The translations under genes were made by a program, and so were the position numbers. A DNA stretch of 64,000 nucleotides from Apodemus sylvaticus (lineage: Eukaryota > Chordata > Mammalia > Rodentia > Muridae). Below the pieces are notes generated by a model. That model had not been told where the DNA came from, ran no database searches, and saw only the letters and a list, made by a program, of their open reading frames with translations. Positions 47,691 through 58,284 of this stretch are shown here, piece after piece; positions within the stretch are counted from its first letter, which is position 1; every line of letters starts with the position of its first letter. The DNA is taken from assembly GCF_947179515.1 (NCBI RefSeq), contig NC_067495.1:90792423-90856422 (forward strand), written 5' to 3'.

Positions 47691-47794
47691 TCTAATTCAT
47701 ACTTTGAAGACATTTGTGCATTGGTAAAGTGCTTGAGCAAAAGACAATTGTTGCTCTTGTATTTCTGCTTTTTTTCCTAAATCGCATGTGTTCT

Positions 47795-48165
47795 TGCAAT
47801 GGTTAATCTTCATTATCAACTTGACAACTTGTTAGAAGCACTTAGGAGATGTTGAGCCTTGCCAATGGGTATGGCAATGAGGCTACTTCTGTAAAGTGTT
47901 ATCTAAGGGGGAAGACCTGTTACAAATGGAGGTAATACAATAATGCAGGCTTGGGACCCCACCGAGTAAAACAAAAGAAAGAAGATAAAAGAAGCAATGC
48001 TAACAAGGAATGGGCACACCCTTTCTTTGCTTCCTGGCCTACTGTGACATGAACTGCTCTGTTCTATCAACCACACTTTCCTTGACATGATGGAGAAATC
48101 CATCTGGAAACATGAGCCAAAAACGAATCCTTGCCCTTAAGTTGCCTACACTAGATATTTGGGCT
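47795..48165 (+). repeat. Rodent interspersed repeat, family unassigned
   Basis: 'ggttaatcttcattatcaac', 'ttgggaccccaccgagtaaa', 'ccttgacatgatggagaaat' and 'agccaaaaacgaatccttgc' match the same kind of repeat as at 58285. Confidence 0.6.
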
Positions 48166-48254
48166 ATGGGTGACAAAATGCTACTAAAGTTCTTTTAGGA
48201 ATCATTGAAATGTGTATGTAGAAAACTTCTCAAGAGACTTAAAATGGCTAGGAA

Positions 48255-48480
48255 AATGAGTTTTGAAATCAGATGAACTTGGACTCATTCACTAACTCTG
48301 CCATGCATAAGCTCTGTGAATTTCAGCAAGTCCCTTAAGAGCCCTGAGCTTCAGTTTTTTCATGCTAGAAATCTATTGGAAATAATGATCCCTACTTCTT
48401 AGGGCCTATGAGTATATGAATTTTGTAAAGGGCTAATGACAGTGCCTGGCACCTCCCAAACACTCAACAAATAACACATA
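48255..48480 (+). repeat. MIR SINE, long copy
   Basis: Nearly full MIR order: 'aaatcagatgaacttggact', 'attcactaactctgccatgc', 'agcttcagttttttcatgct', 'atgatccctacttcttaggg', 'acagtgcctggcac'. The clearest MIR of the window. Confidence 0.85.
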
Positions 48481-49625
48481 CTGTAGGAGCTGGAGAGAAG
48501 GGCTTTATGGTGAGTCCAAGGTTAAACTCCAGTTTGACATGAATACCAAGGAAAATACAGAGGCTTCAGCACAACAAGTGTACTACCAGCAGACAAGGAA
48601 AGCCTGCTTTTGAGAAAAGGAGTCAGGCAGCAATCACCCACAGAGACAGACTCAACAAATGACAGTGACAGCGCCAAGCTTACGACAGCTCATTCTCTAG
48701 GCTGATGGGAATTGGACAGAAGAGGGAACGGGGTGCGTTGCTACTAGACAGTAGCTCAGTCTTCACTGTCATACCTAAGGATTTAAAACCAGGGAACAAA
48801 GCTGTCCTCATCTTCCGACTGTTTATCTTATTCGCCAGAAGTTTGTTTATAATAAGCCGTAGGGAACTCAAAGGGTAAGACTTCGTTTTCTCATCTTCAG
48901 AGGATGAAAACAAAATAAGGAAAATATGCTTATATTTAGAGGCAAAAATTCTAATTAATTCATTAAGCCAAGGTTCAGTTTATTTTGAGGCATTAACTGA
49001 ACTTCCCTGAATACAATTCTCTGTGAAATCAGGGACAGTAGGGATGGATGGCTACAAGGAACAAATAAAAAAGTTGCATGTGAAAGTGCTTTGCAAACTA
49101 TAAGGAATATACAATCTGTTACTATGCTAATATAGACAAACATATGCAAAGGAAAACACTACGACTCACAATTGAAGCAGGGGGTGTTTGAAAACACTAA
49201 CTAATGCTGAATTATAAATTGTGAATCATCCTCACGTTGTTGTTGTTTTGACTTTCAAGTTTCCAGAAAAGCAGAGATGACTTGAAGTAAGTGAAGAAGT
49301 CAATGGAGAGTTATGGGGAAAATTTTCAGAGAGCTTGAGGGCAGTTTTTGGGTCTGTAGATGGCAGCAGTTCTTCAGAATGTTTCAATCCTCTATAAATT
49401 ACAGGGTTTTCCTTTTCCTTCACTTGAGTTGGGGGGAGAGCAAAGAACTCGGGAGATGATGTGAGCCCCAGGGTCTGAAAGAAATGTAAAGTGTATGCAG
49501 GCATATTTTTTGCTCGAAAAGTATGAACCCCAACTCCCAACCCCCAACCCCCAACCGATGAACAAATCTCCCTCTGCCTTCCCTGGATCCCCAGCTGAGC
49601 CCAGGCAGCCAGAGCTGCATTGACA
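48481..49625. other. Intergenic, no gene recognised
   Basis: Repeat-poor. 48680-48860 retains several CpGs. The overlapping minus-strand frames at 49232-49670 have no domain or conserved look. Confidence 0.45.
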
Positions 49626-49629
49626 TCGT

Positions 49630-49650
49630 GTGGCCACTAGGGGACCTCGT
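49630..49650 (+). promoter_or_regulatory. Strong CTCF-type motif
   Basis: TGGCCACTAGGGGACCTCG closely follows the CTCF core TGGCCACYAGRGGGCRC. It lies in a repeat-free, CpG-retaining stretch. Motif only; occupancy unknown. Confidence 0.55.
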
Positions 49651-49879
49651 AGTGTTCCCCCTAACTTCACTTAAATAAATGGAAGCAGGGCTATTTTTCT
49701 CCTTGCCTTTTCTGAGAATGGCTAAAATGTTTCAAAAGCGACCTCCCAGAGAAGCGAAGAAAAAACAACCTCGAAATAAGCAAAAGCTAGTCGAGAGCAG
49801 AAACTCCAGTGAGTTCTGACAGCATTAATGGTATTTCTCTACTTTCATTAACTCTAATTATATAACTTGGCAGTCACCT

Positions 49880-50230
49880 ACTGAAATTTACATGAGCATG
49901 TTCTCTAGCCAAGAAATTCCACTTTTGAGTTTCTACCCAGAGCAATTCTTGCTCATGAGCAGAACTGGGCATTTGTAAGAATCCTCACTACACTACTGTT
50001 TGTAACCGTAGAAGGAGAGTTGGAGACACAAAAGGGGAGGGAGCATAAAAAGTAGAGCGTTTACATTATCTGGCTCATCCAAAGAATGGAATACTGTGCA
50101 GGGGTGTAAGACGAGATAGGTCTGTTTATAATAACAACAGAAAGTGCTTTGACACATATTGTTCAATGTAGAAAACAAGTTTTAAAATGACGCATAGAGT
50201 AGGATGCTATTTATGTAAATAATACAACAC
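49880..50230 (+). repeat. Ancient L1 ORF2-end fragment
   Basis: 'ccaagaaattccacttttga', 'ctactgtttgtaaccgtaga', 'ccaaagaatggaatactgtg' follow the end of an old L1 ORF2. Strongly diverged. Confidence 0.65.
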
Positions 50231-50604
50231 CCAACAATATACTTCTGTTTACATATGGGTATAGAGTAAAACTCATATAAAATTTTAAGACGCTGCACAT
50301 CAAACTGGTGGTGGAAGGTACATTAAAGAGAATCTTTGCTTTTTCCTTCTTGTGTGATTTTAAATGAGAATATATTTCATAGGCTTGTGATTTCACTTTC
50401 AATTTAATAATACCTGTAAATTCCAGCCGCAGACCAGAAACTCAAGTTAGGTTGGGACTGGCACTCTAACAGCTCAAGGGCATCTTCTGTGCAGCTCTAG
50501 TGGGTGCATGCTATTCACTCCAGTACAAAGTGCATCCCACTTTGGACTGTGGCCTTCCTATTTTCCTTTAGGAGTCTGGTTGAAATTTCTCTCTGCCACT
50601 GGTA

Positions 50605-50796
50605 CAGTGGTTCTCAACCATTTTAATGTTCCAACCTTTAATACAGTCTGAATGTTGTGGTGACCCCCCCAATCATAAATTTATTTTACTGCTACTTCAT
50701 AAGTGTAATTTTTCTACTGTTAAAAATTGTAATGTAAATACTTTTGGAGATTAAGGTCTTTGAAAGGAGCCACCACCCACAGGTTGAGAAACGCTG
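50605..50796 (-). mobile_element. Non-autonomous hAT-Charlie-type DNA transposon (URR1-like)
   Basis: Terminal inverted repeats CAGTGGTTCTCAACC (50605-50619) and GGTTGAGAAACGCTG (50782-50796, two mismatches). They are flanked by 8-bp duplications CACTGGTA (50597-50604) and CACTAGTA (50797-50804, one mismatch), as hAT elements make. No transposase. Internal sequence is related, in opposite orientation, to the copy at 55882. Confidence 0.85.
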
Positions 50797-50852
50797 CACT
50801 AGTAGAACCATTTTATTTATTAAAATCCATCATGGATTGGTTTTACTCCTCT

Positions 50853-52625
50853 GTATACCGCAGCACTTTATTTTTCTCTGTGCAGTAACACATTGCTTGG
50901 ACCTAATGCTCTTATTTAACAATAGAAAAACAAAATTCGTTGTCACTACTCAAAGCATTAAATATAAAATATCTCGTATAAATTAAAAGGATGAATGCAT
51001 TTGCAGGTGTACATGAAAACATGCTTAGCTCAAGGCATGTAATAACCAGTGTTGGGCAGGAAGGAAAACATCAGCATGGGCACTGGGTCCTAAGGCTTAC
51101 ATTTCCCCTGCCAGGTTGGCAAGACAGCGGTGACAACTAGTTTGGAAACCTTTGCCTGCCTCAAGAAATCCTGAAATGGTTAGCTTTCACATTAACAGCC
51201 TGCACAGATCCGCTCAGAGGGCTCACAGAGATCCTCCAGGCTGTGGGTTTGTTTCTCTTGTATAGCAAGTTTTTCTCAGCCAACAAGTCACTGAGCTACA
51301 CTGACTAAGTGTGGCTTAAACCATGATAGATATGCACAGGGTATTAAACATATACCAGCAAAACAGTTAACAGGAACTCCAGGTCAAAAAAGCCACAACT
51401 TTTACAATCTACACTTGATATCAGATGTAAACTTCAAAGACAAACTTCTTTTCAAAGGCTTATTTCAGTTTTGTGATGCTAGCCTGAGGTATGTAAATTT
51501 GCTAGGGCAAATTGATACTTCAGAATCTGGCCACGGAGTAGATACCTGATGCCTGCTCAATCCATCTAGAAGCACTTGCAGAGGATGATGCAGAGGTCCA
51601 ACTCATCATACTTCTGGTTGTTGATGCATATCTTCTGGAAGGTGGATATCAAGTCCAGAAGGGAACAATCTACTGCATACTTTTGCTCAAGGAAACAGTG
51701 ATCATGGGCTTCAACATGCTAGGTGCCAGAACTGTGATCTCCTTTTGCATACTGTCAGTAATGTCTGGGTGCACAGTAATGCTGCCAACCAGCACTGAGT
51801 TGGTTTATATGTCTTTGTTGATGTACACATCACACTTTATCATGGAGCTGAGTATAATCTAAGGATAACACAAAACTCCATAGCCAGAAAGGAAGGCCAG
51901 TAGTGGATGCTGGACACAGGAACTTCTTGCTCTTCAATACTCATAATCACCTAGCCATCAAGCAGCTTGTAGCTCTTCACCAAGTTCAACAAGGAAGAAG
52001 CCATGGTCATTCCTTACTCCAAATCCTGGGCAACCTGGAATAGTTTTCCCCCTACTCAGCAGTGCTGGTGCAGTTGTACTTTGCTCTTATCAGGATATTT
52101 TGATGTTATCTGTTACCCCTCAGCCAGCCAGGACCAGACACAAGAGGGAGTAAATAAGGAAGGGAGCAACTCTGGCAAATCAGCACTCTAAGTATGGCTC
52201 CATTATCAAAGTCCATGACAGTGCTGCTGGTGTACACAGAGGCATATGGCAGCAACATGGCCTGAATATCCAGGATGCTGAAAGTCTCAAGCACAGACTG
52301 CATCTTCTTCCTTCTATTAGCCTTTGTTCTGGTGTGGGTGCAAGGTGTTCATTCAGCATCAGTTGTCCCTTGCAGGTATGTGCACCTCATTATGGAAAGA
52401 CACATAATCTGACAGAACTTGGTGACTGTGCTATATGGGAATGCTTCAGAGACATGATACTTAACTTGCCCTGAACTTAAATTGCCCATGTAGGAGTCTT
52501 TCTGACTCATGCCCACCATGATGTCGTAATGTCATACGTTACCAAGCAAGTGGAAGAAATGGGCAACTTTGCATACGCCAGAACCATTGTCAATGAGAAG
52601 CACTGTGCTTTGTTCTTCTATTGTG
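50853..52625 (-). pseudogene. Actg1: Processed pseudogene of cytoplasmic gamma-actin
   Basis: Reads 5' to 3' on the minus strand. The initiator position is ATA (52621-52619), followed by the gamma-actin N-terminus (EEQSTVLLIDNGSGVCK against EEEIAALVIDNGSGMCK). DIMVGMSQKDSYMG lies near 52530-52490 and the actin C-terminus ending KCF-stop at 51568-51566. Downstream the match continues through the Actg1 3' UTR ('aataagcctttgaaaagaag', 'ggatctgtgcaggctgttaa', 'cattaggtccaagcaatgtg') to an AATAAA at 50872-50867 and the transcript end near 50853. No introns are present, the frame is broken by indels and stops, and no long actin frame survives. It is a reverse-transcribed copy; the A tail is no longer visible. 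The 3' UTR separates it from beta-actin copies. Confidence 0.93.
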
Positions 52626-52859
52626 CTTGCCTCACAGAAGATGGAGCAACTAAGCCCAAGAGGGCACAGGGTGTAGGTTACACTCTGCAATTTGAACAGT
52701 ATAAGTAACACTCATTAATTCCAACCGCAGTCCCATTATTTACTAGAAGATGAAAATAGAATTAATAGATTAAAACAAGCATAACCCTTTCTATGATTTG
52801 GAGGCTGAAATTAGTATTCTCAAGTGGAAAGAACTTAAATTCTTAAAGACTGGATGGGA

Positions 52860-52970
52860 TACACATCTCAGTTTCCTTGTCTATAGAATGGGATAACAAT
52901 GCTGGTAAGCTGATAAGGCTGTACCAAGTATTCAAAAAAAGTAAAATAAGCAACTCCTAAAATTAAAACA
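52860..52970 (+). repeat. MIR SINE fragment
   Basis: 'acatctcagtttccttgtct' and 'atagaatgggataacaatgc' match the MIR 'cctcagtttcctcatctgtaaaatggggataata' region. Confidence 0.75.
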
Positions 52971-53039
52971 AATGGTTTGTACATTGTTACACTAATCCCT
53001 CTATAAAAACATTTTTACTAATAAGAAAGCACTTTTTTG

Positions 53040-53435
53040 TACTGTATTAGGCATTATTCTGTTTTATACCTATCAACTAATTCAATCCTATGTACATCAA
53101 AATAAGCCATGCCTGGTGGCAAGACCCCTGATACTTGGTTAAGCTGAGGCAGGAGAACTGCATGTCCAAGGCCTGGGTACACTGGATATACAATTTAAGG
53201 TTGGTCTGAACAACTTCAAGAGATCCTGTATCAAAATATAAAGTAGAAAGAGATCTGGAGCTATGGCTCAGTGATACAGTGTCTGCGAAGACTGAGCAAA
53301 GCCCTGGATTGCATCCCCAGTCCTAAATAATAAAAAAAAGATTATGCCAAGACAGGGAAATTGAGGCCCAAACTAACCAACTTGCCCAGAGTTTCTTAGG
53401 ATCTGAAGCCAACCAGCCCCAGAATCTGTATTGGC
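53040..53435 (+). repeat. MIR SINE interrupted by a B1-ID SINE
   Basis: The left part (53040-53100: 'gcattattctgttttatacc', 'aattcaatcctatgtacatc') and the right part (53338-53435: 'acagggaaattgaggcccaa', 'aacttgcccagagtttctta') are consecutive pieces of one MIR. Confidence 0.7.
53103..53337 (+). repeat. B1-ID dimeric SINE
   Basis: A B1 half ('catgcctggtggcaagaccc', 'gctgaggcaggagaactgca') is followed by an ID half ('gagctatggctcagtgatac', 'gattgcatccccagtcctaa') and a short A-rich tail. Confidence 0.8.
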
Positions 53436-54389
53436 TATTTTGTTTGTAAATTTTTGTTCTGTTTTTTTTTTTTTCCTGTTTTATGACAGTAAAACTTGAG
53501 CACAGGGTCTCATTCATATTTGGCCAGAGTTTGTGTTTTGAGAAACTATTTTTTTAAAGTCCTGTTAGTATCTCTGTAGTTTGTCTCTTTCTCTTCCATG
53601 TTCTATAATCCATTTGACTTTTATCATTTACTGAATAGACATTTATCAAAAACCTACAGTATGCCATGTTAGTATACTGCATACAAGTATACAGTATACC
53701 ACTTAGGCAGATTGTCATAAGAGTGAAAACAAAGTCCCTATCACCATGGAAAGTGACAAAAGTCACTAAAGTCAACCCAAATAAATCATCATGTAGTAAT
53801 ATGAGTTTTGAAGAAAATGAAACAGAGATGAACCCTAGTCATTTTGTTCAACATTCCCTGGCTATATTTCTTTCAGGAGAAAGTCAGGTCTACTATTAGT
53901 TCTGAGCTGGCACAGAGGCATGACAGCTTCTTCTTTATCTCATGCCCTCTTGCCTGCTGGGAAAACTACATACTGTTGAGGCTTGTTCTCTTTCCCAAGC
54001 TCAAACACGGAAAAGGTCTGCCTGCGTTGATCTTATTTGAGTAAGAGCCAAGCCCTACTTAGTTCATTTGCAGGGCAAAGATTACAGGTGGTTCCGACCT
54101 CTTTTTGGCACCATGTCTCAAATATATGATCTCACCACATTCCAACTAAGCCAGTATGGCATGATTAAGATAGTTCCACCACTTTAGGGCCATCTACTCT
54201 ATGCATGCCTGGCCCTTTAGGCCTGGGCATTCTGCTATATACTGTGCCACAGACTATAAAAGTAAGTCAAAAGGCTGCATGCTAGAAGCCCAACCATGAA
54301 AAATGTTCTGTAAATTAACAACTCTGATATGGGCCCTGACAGTGCCTCTTATGAGCCTACTTCAACTTCCCTTTTAGAGTTGCTTGATC
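53436..54389. other. Intergenic, no gene; MIR/L2-like scrap at 53620-53770
   Basis: 'gaatagacatttatcaaaaa' and 'ctacagtatgccatgttagt' recall an old MIR/L2 start. T run near 53462-53474. No coding signature. Confidence 0.45.
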
Positions 54390-54403
54390 CAGTAAACTAT
54401 TTT

Positions 54404-54748
54404 TTTCTTTTTGTATTTAAGCTTTATATTTTCATTTTTACTGGTTATTTTATTTATTTACATTTCAAATGTTATCCCCCTTCTCAGTTTCCCCTGTCCA
54501 AACCCCCTATTCCATCTCCCCTCCCCCTTGCTTCTATGAGGATGCACACAGACACACACACAGACACACACACTTCTGCCTCCCTGCCCTAGTATTGCCC
54601 CATGCTGGGGCATTGAGCCCTCCCCTCTCATTGATGTCAGATAAGGCAATCCTCTGCTACATACATAGTGGGAGTCACAGAGCCATCCAGGTATATGCTT
54701 TGGCTGGTGGTTTAGTCCCTAGGAACTCTGGGACTCACCACCCGCCCA
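54404..54748 (-). mobile_element. Truncated L1 insertion with 14-bp target-site duplication
   Basis: CAGTAAACTATTTT at 54390-54403 is repeated at 54749-54762. The body starts T-rich, then 'atttacatttcaaatgttat' and reverse L1 3' UTR, ending near 'ctgggactcacca'. Contains a short interrupted CACAGA stretch. Confidence 0.88.
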
Positions 54749-54834
54749 CAGTAAACTATTTTCAATCATTCATTGAGTAAGAGGCCTCTCTTTCTAGACA
54801 TCCCTGATAGATCTTAGCAAGTGAATACATAAAT

Positions 54835-54995
54835 GCTGGGGTCAGAGACTTTGGGTTGCATACTTAGTTCTGCCACTTGTAGTCTATGCAACAATGCCTA
54901 CTTCTTAGGGCTATTGTGAGGACTGAATTACTTAATCATATAAATTTATGACAATTATGCAAATGTTTGGTAAATGTATAAGCAAATATACATTC
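54835..54995 (+). repeat. MIR SINE fragment
   Basis: 'acttagttctgccacttgta', then 'atgcctacttcttagggcta', then 'ttgtgaggactgaattactt'. Clear MIR order. Confidence 0.75.
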
Positions 54996-55204
54996 AGGGC
55001 CCTGTCAGTGGCTTGGTATGCTCTCTTGGAAACCGTTTCTACTTCAAGGTTTCAAACACTGGAAATATGTCAGTGACTCAAAGATTTTCAGCCTAGCTCA
55101 GAGCTATCTATGTGTTAAATTATGGTCTAATTATTAACTAAAGAGATTATTCAGAATTATGTAAATCAATGTAACATATCCTTTCTTTGCAAGATCTACA
55201 GAGT

Positions 55205-55530
55205 CCCACAAACTAGAGAGATAATACATTGCATGAGAGTACTTGTGAAAGCAGGAAGATTTGAATTCAATTATCATCACCTATGTAAAAACAGCAGGGC
55301 AGAGCATGAACCCACGTGTCTGTAATCCTAGTGTTGGGAGGCAGAAACAGGCAAATCATGAGAATTCCCTGGACAACCAGCTGCCTTGATGTGCAGTGAA
55401 AGGCCCTGTTTCCAAAAAAAAAAAAGCATAGAGAACAATAGGAGAAGCTATTCAGCTTATTTCTCTGACCTCCACAAGTCTGCACACTGACATATACACC
55501 CACACACATACATACATCACATGCACACTC
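55205..55530 (+). repeat. B4-type SINE
   Basis: A tRNA-like head ('agataatacattgcatgaga'), a B1-like middle ('gtctgtaatcctagtgttgg', 'aggcaaatcatgagaattcc'), an A run and 'tctgacctccacaagtctgc' with a CA-rich tail. Confidence 0.75.
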
Positions 55531-55667
55531 ACACGGACCATCAAAACGACAAAACAAGAAAGTCTAGTTCACTTAGCTTAGCATAATGATTGATATTATG
55601 AAAATAGAATAGGGAACATGAAGGAAGGTGGAGGGCTGATAACAGGAAGTTAGAATGGGGGCTAATG

Positions 55668-55783
55668 GGAAGGAAGGAAGGAAAGGATGGAAGGAAGGAA
55701 AGAAGGAAGGAAGGAAGGAAGGAAGGAAGGAAGGAAGGAAGGAAGGAAGGAAGGAAGGAAGGAAGGAAGGAAGGAAGGAAGGA
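55668..55783. repeat. (GGAA)n microsatellite
   Basis: More than twenty GGAA units, nearly uninterrupted in the right part. Open frames on both strands here are repeat artefacts. Confidence 0.97.
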
Positions 55784-55881
55784 AAGAGACAAACAAGACT
55801 GGCACAGGAAGACAGCAGAGGGCAGTCAAGAAGAAGAATCAATAAGAAAAGCATGTATGATAATTTTTAAAAACCAATAAG

Positions 55882-56088
55882 CAAAATATATTTCAGACTT
55901 GTGGGTCATGACCTCCACAGGAGTCACATATCACTTATGCTGCCTATCAGATATTTACATTATGATTCATAACTGTAGCAAGATTACAGTTATAAAGTAG
56001 CAATGAAAATAATTATATGGTTGGGGATCATCACAACATGAGGAACTGTATTAAAGGGTTGCAACATTAGGAAAGTTGAGAACCACTG
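55882..56088 (+). mobile_element. hAT-Charlie-type DNA transposon (URR1-like), second copy
   Basis: 'cttgtgggtcatgacctcca', 'tacattatgattcataactg', 'atggttggggatcatcacaa' and the right terminus AGTTGAGAACCACTG (56074-56088). The left terminus is eroded. Opposite orientation to the copy at 50605. Confidence 0.85.
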
Positions 56089-56109
56089 TCTATTTAAAAA
56101 AAATATATC

Positions 56110-56228
56110 AGCCAAACTGGTCAGACATACTGGTACATACCTGTAATCCCAGCACTCAGGATGCTGAGGCAGAAGGATTTTGCAAGTTAAGCCAGCCTGA
56201 ACTGCATAAGTTCCTATCTCAAAAAATG
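56110..56228 (+). repeat. B1-type SINE
   Basis: 'acctgtaatcccagcactca', 'gatgctgaggcagaaggatt' and 'gccagcctgaactgcataag', ending in an A-rich tail. Confidence 0.9.
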
Positions 56229-57298
56229 TCCACCGAGACAAGTAGTTCGCAAACCCAAATAGCTAATTTGCAATTTTGATCCTGTTTCTTATCTTGCCAC
56301 ACATCAGTGATTGGGAGCATGTGGACATAAAATAGCAAATAGATCTTTAACTAGATGTTCCTCAAACATTCAGCTTTTCTCCAGTGAGTAACAATAAGCT
56401 TATGGTGCCTGTTCTTTGAAAGCAGTGTCAGAGACTAGTGTCACAGATGGGCCCACTGCCACTCTATGGAAATCTCATCTATGATTTCTGTAATATTCAC
56501 TCTCACATCTTAGGTTCCACATTTGTTGTAATATGACTTGGGGTCTTAAATGAGTCTTTTGACTCCCCCTCCTAGCCTTAAAACGATAGCTTTACTGCTC
56601 TAGGTTTATTTGCATTTTTAAAAAAGGAATTCCACTCAAATCTTGGCTCCCTGGATCCCAATCCATCCTTCATCGGAAACTGAGTTTGACAGCATTTTGC
56701 CTAGAGCCCTGGGTATTAGTGGCACCTTGTCACTCAGCCAGGATTAAAAATCTACATCTTTTTTGGCTGAAATTAGAGAAACAGGAATTTTGGTCTCTCT
56801 GAAAGCCTCCTCAAGTTAACACTAGATGAGAGCCTATGTTAGCATGCACTTTGTACATGTTTTAACATGCAACTACGTACCCACCACATTTTACTGCTCC
56901 AGAATTTACTTGATAAAATGCAAAATGCTGGGCTTTGACCTATATCTCAATTCTCAGTCACAGGAAAGGGTGACACTCGGAGCTCCCAAGTAACAATATG
57001 TAGGAGGTTTTTACTCCTAGCCAAATCTTGGTCCAAATATCCTAATTGCCAACCCAACCAAAGCAAGCTGCCAAGTTAATGGATATACCTTCACCTGGAG
57101 ATCCTAGCAACACTTGAGTACACCTTCCATTGAACTGCAGTTACCACCCATTGCAAACTTCTAGTTTCTCCCAATGTTTCACCTCTGTTCAGTGAAGATC
57201 TTTGCCTTTTCTTTGGCATGTAAAAATATATCTTGAACATTTTGCCCCACTACAACTGCTGGCTAGTATTGCATGTCACCTACTTAGCTCATTCCTAT
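56229..57298. other. Intergenic, no gene recognised
   Basis: Nothing recognised. Confidence 0.5.
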
Positions 57299-57299
57299 T

Positions 57300-57460
57300 T
57301 ATCTTTTCATTTGGAGCTCAAAGTGATTCCTGACATCTCAAATCTCACCTATACCAGACATTTAATCTTACCAAAATTGCAACTTTTACATTTTTCTGTA
57401 AATGTGTGTTTCCTGTCAGTGATTCACCCACAAGAATGGGAACCATAAAGGACAGGAGAT
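57300..57460 (+). repeat. L2-like old LINE fragment
   Basis: 'ttggagctcaaagtgattcc...' and 'agaatgggaaccataaagga' then 'caggagatctct' recall the L2 3' end. Weak. Confidence 0.3.
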
Positions 57461-57701
57461 CTCTTTCCAATCTACCCTCAGCATGAGAATAATCTGCCCT
57501 TTCAAGATGTAGTTCCATTACTGCTCTTTAGTAATTACTGAAGGGGCTCTGTACTACTTTTTGTTTTTGTTTTGTTTTGTTGGATTTTGTCAACTCAAAT
57601 ATGCTTTGATTCACTTTCCCAACAATCCTCTTTTCTGTATAGAACTTGCTTAGAGTTGAACAAAAGTGAAATTGTGCAAAATGTGAGTGGCAGAAGTAAA
57701 A

Positions 57702-57702
57702 C

Positions 57703-57737
<35 letters not shown>

Positions 57738-57750
57738 GCACGCACGCACA
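57702..57750. repeat. (CA)n / (CGCA)n microsatellite
   Basis: About 16 CA units followed by four CGCA-type units. Confidence 0.95.
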
Positions 57751-58284
57751 GAGTGATCTTTACTCAGAAGTGGTAAGAGACAGCCCAGATGTCTGGACAT
57801 TCTCTAGGTTGCATTCACTTTTTCCTTTTCCTCTTTTATCTTGTCTTCTCTGTCATTGGACCTGATGACTAACAGCAACTCAGGGACCATCAGATGTTTG
57901 ACCACAATCTCAGAAGCAGCAGAGTTATACAAAGCCAACATTCTTCCATAGTCTAGTATATCATCAATGTTTAATAGCCCAGTGACAGAAGTCTAACATT
58001 ATGATCTTTCTGATTTGTCTGTAATCTCTAGCTCTTTCACTGGGTCTAGAATTCATGGATTTCTGGTAATGTTTACACACCTGTTTTTTACACCATTGTA
58101 ACCCTCCTACATTTACCTCCAGGAATCATATTACATACATATGAATTATACATATTTTATATGATAATATATATTTTCTTTTATCACAAAACTTCTCCCC
58201 AATTGATACAAGAGTCCACACAAACTTCTACATTGATGTATTATTGGTTTTTAACGTCTCACTCATAGTTCCAGTATGTGCTGT
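57751..58284. other. Intergenic, no gene recognised
   Basis: Nothing recognised. Confidence 0.5.

Noticed and set aside
52003..52303. Short frames at 52003-52191 (plus) and 52106-52303 (minus)
   Set aside because: They fall inside the actin pseudogene. Neither preserves a long actin frame.
55541..55880. Lys/Glu/Gly and Ser/Phe/Leu/Pro repeat frames
   Set aside because: Produced by the (GGAA)n tract.
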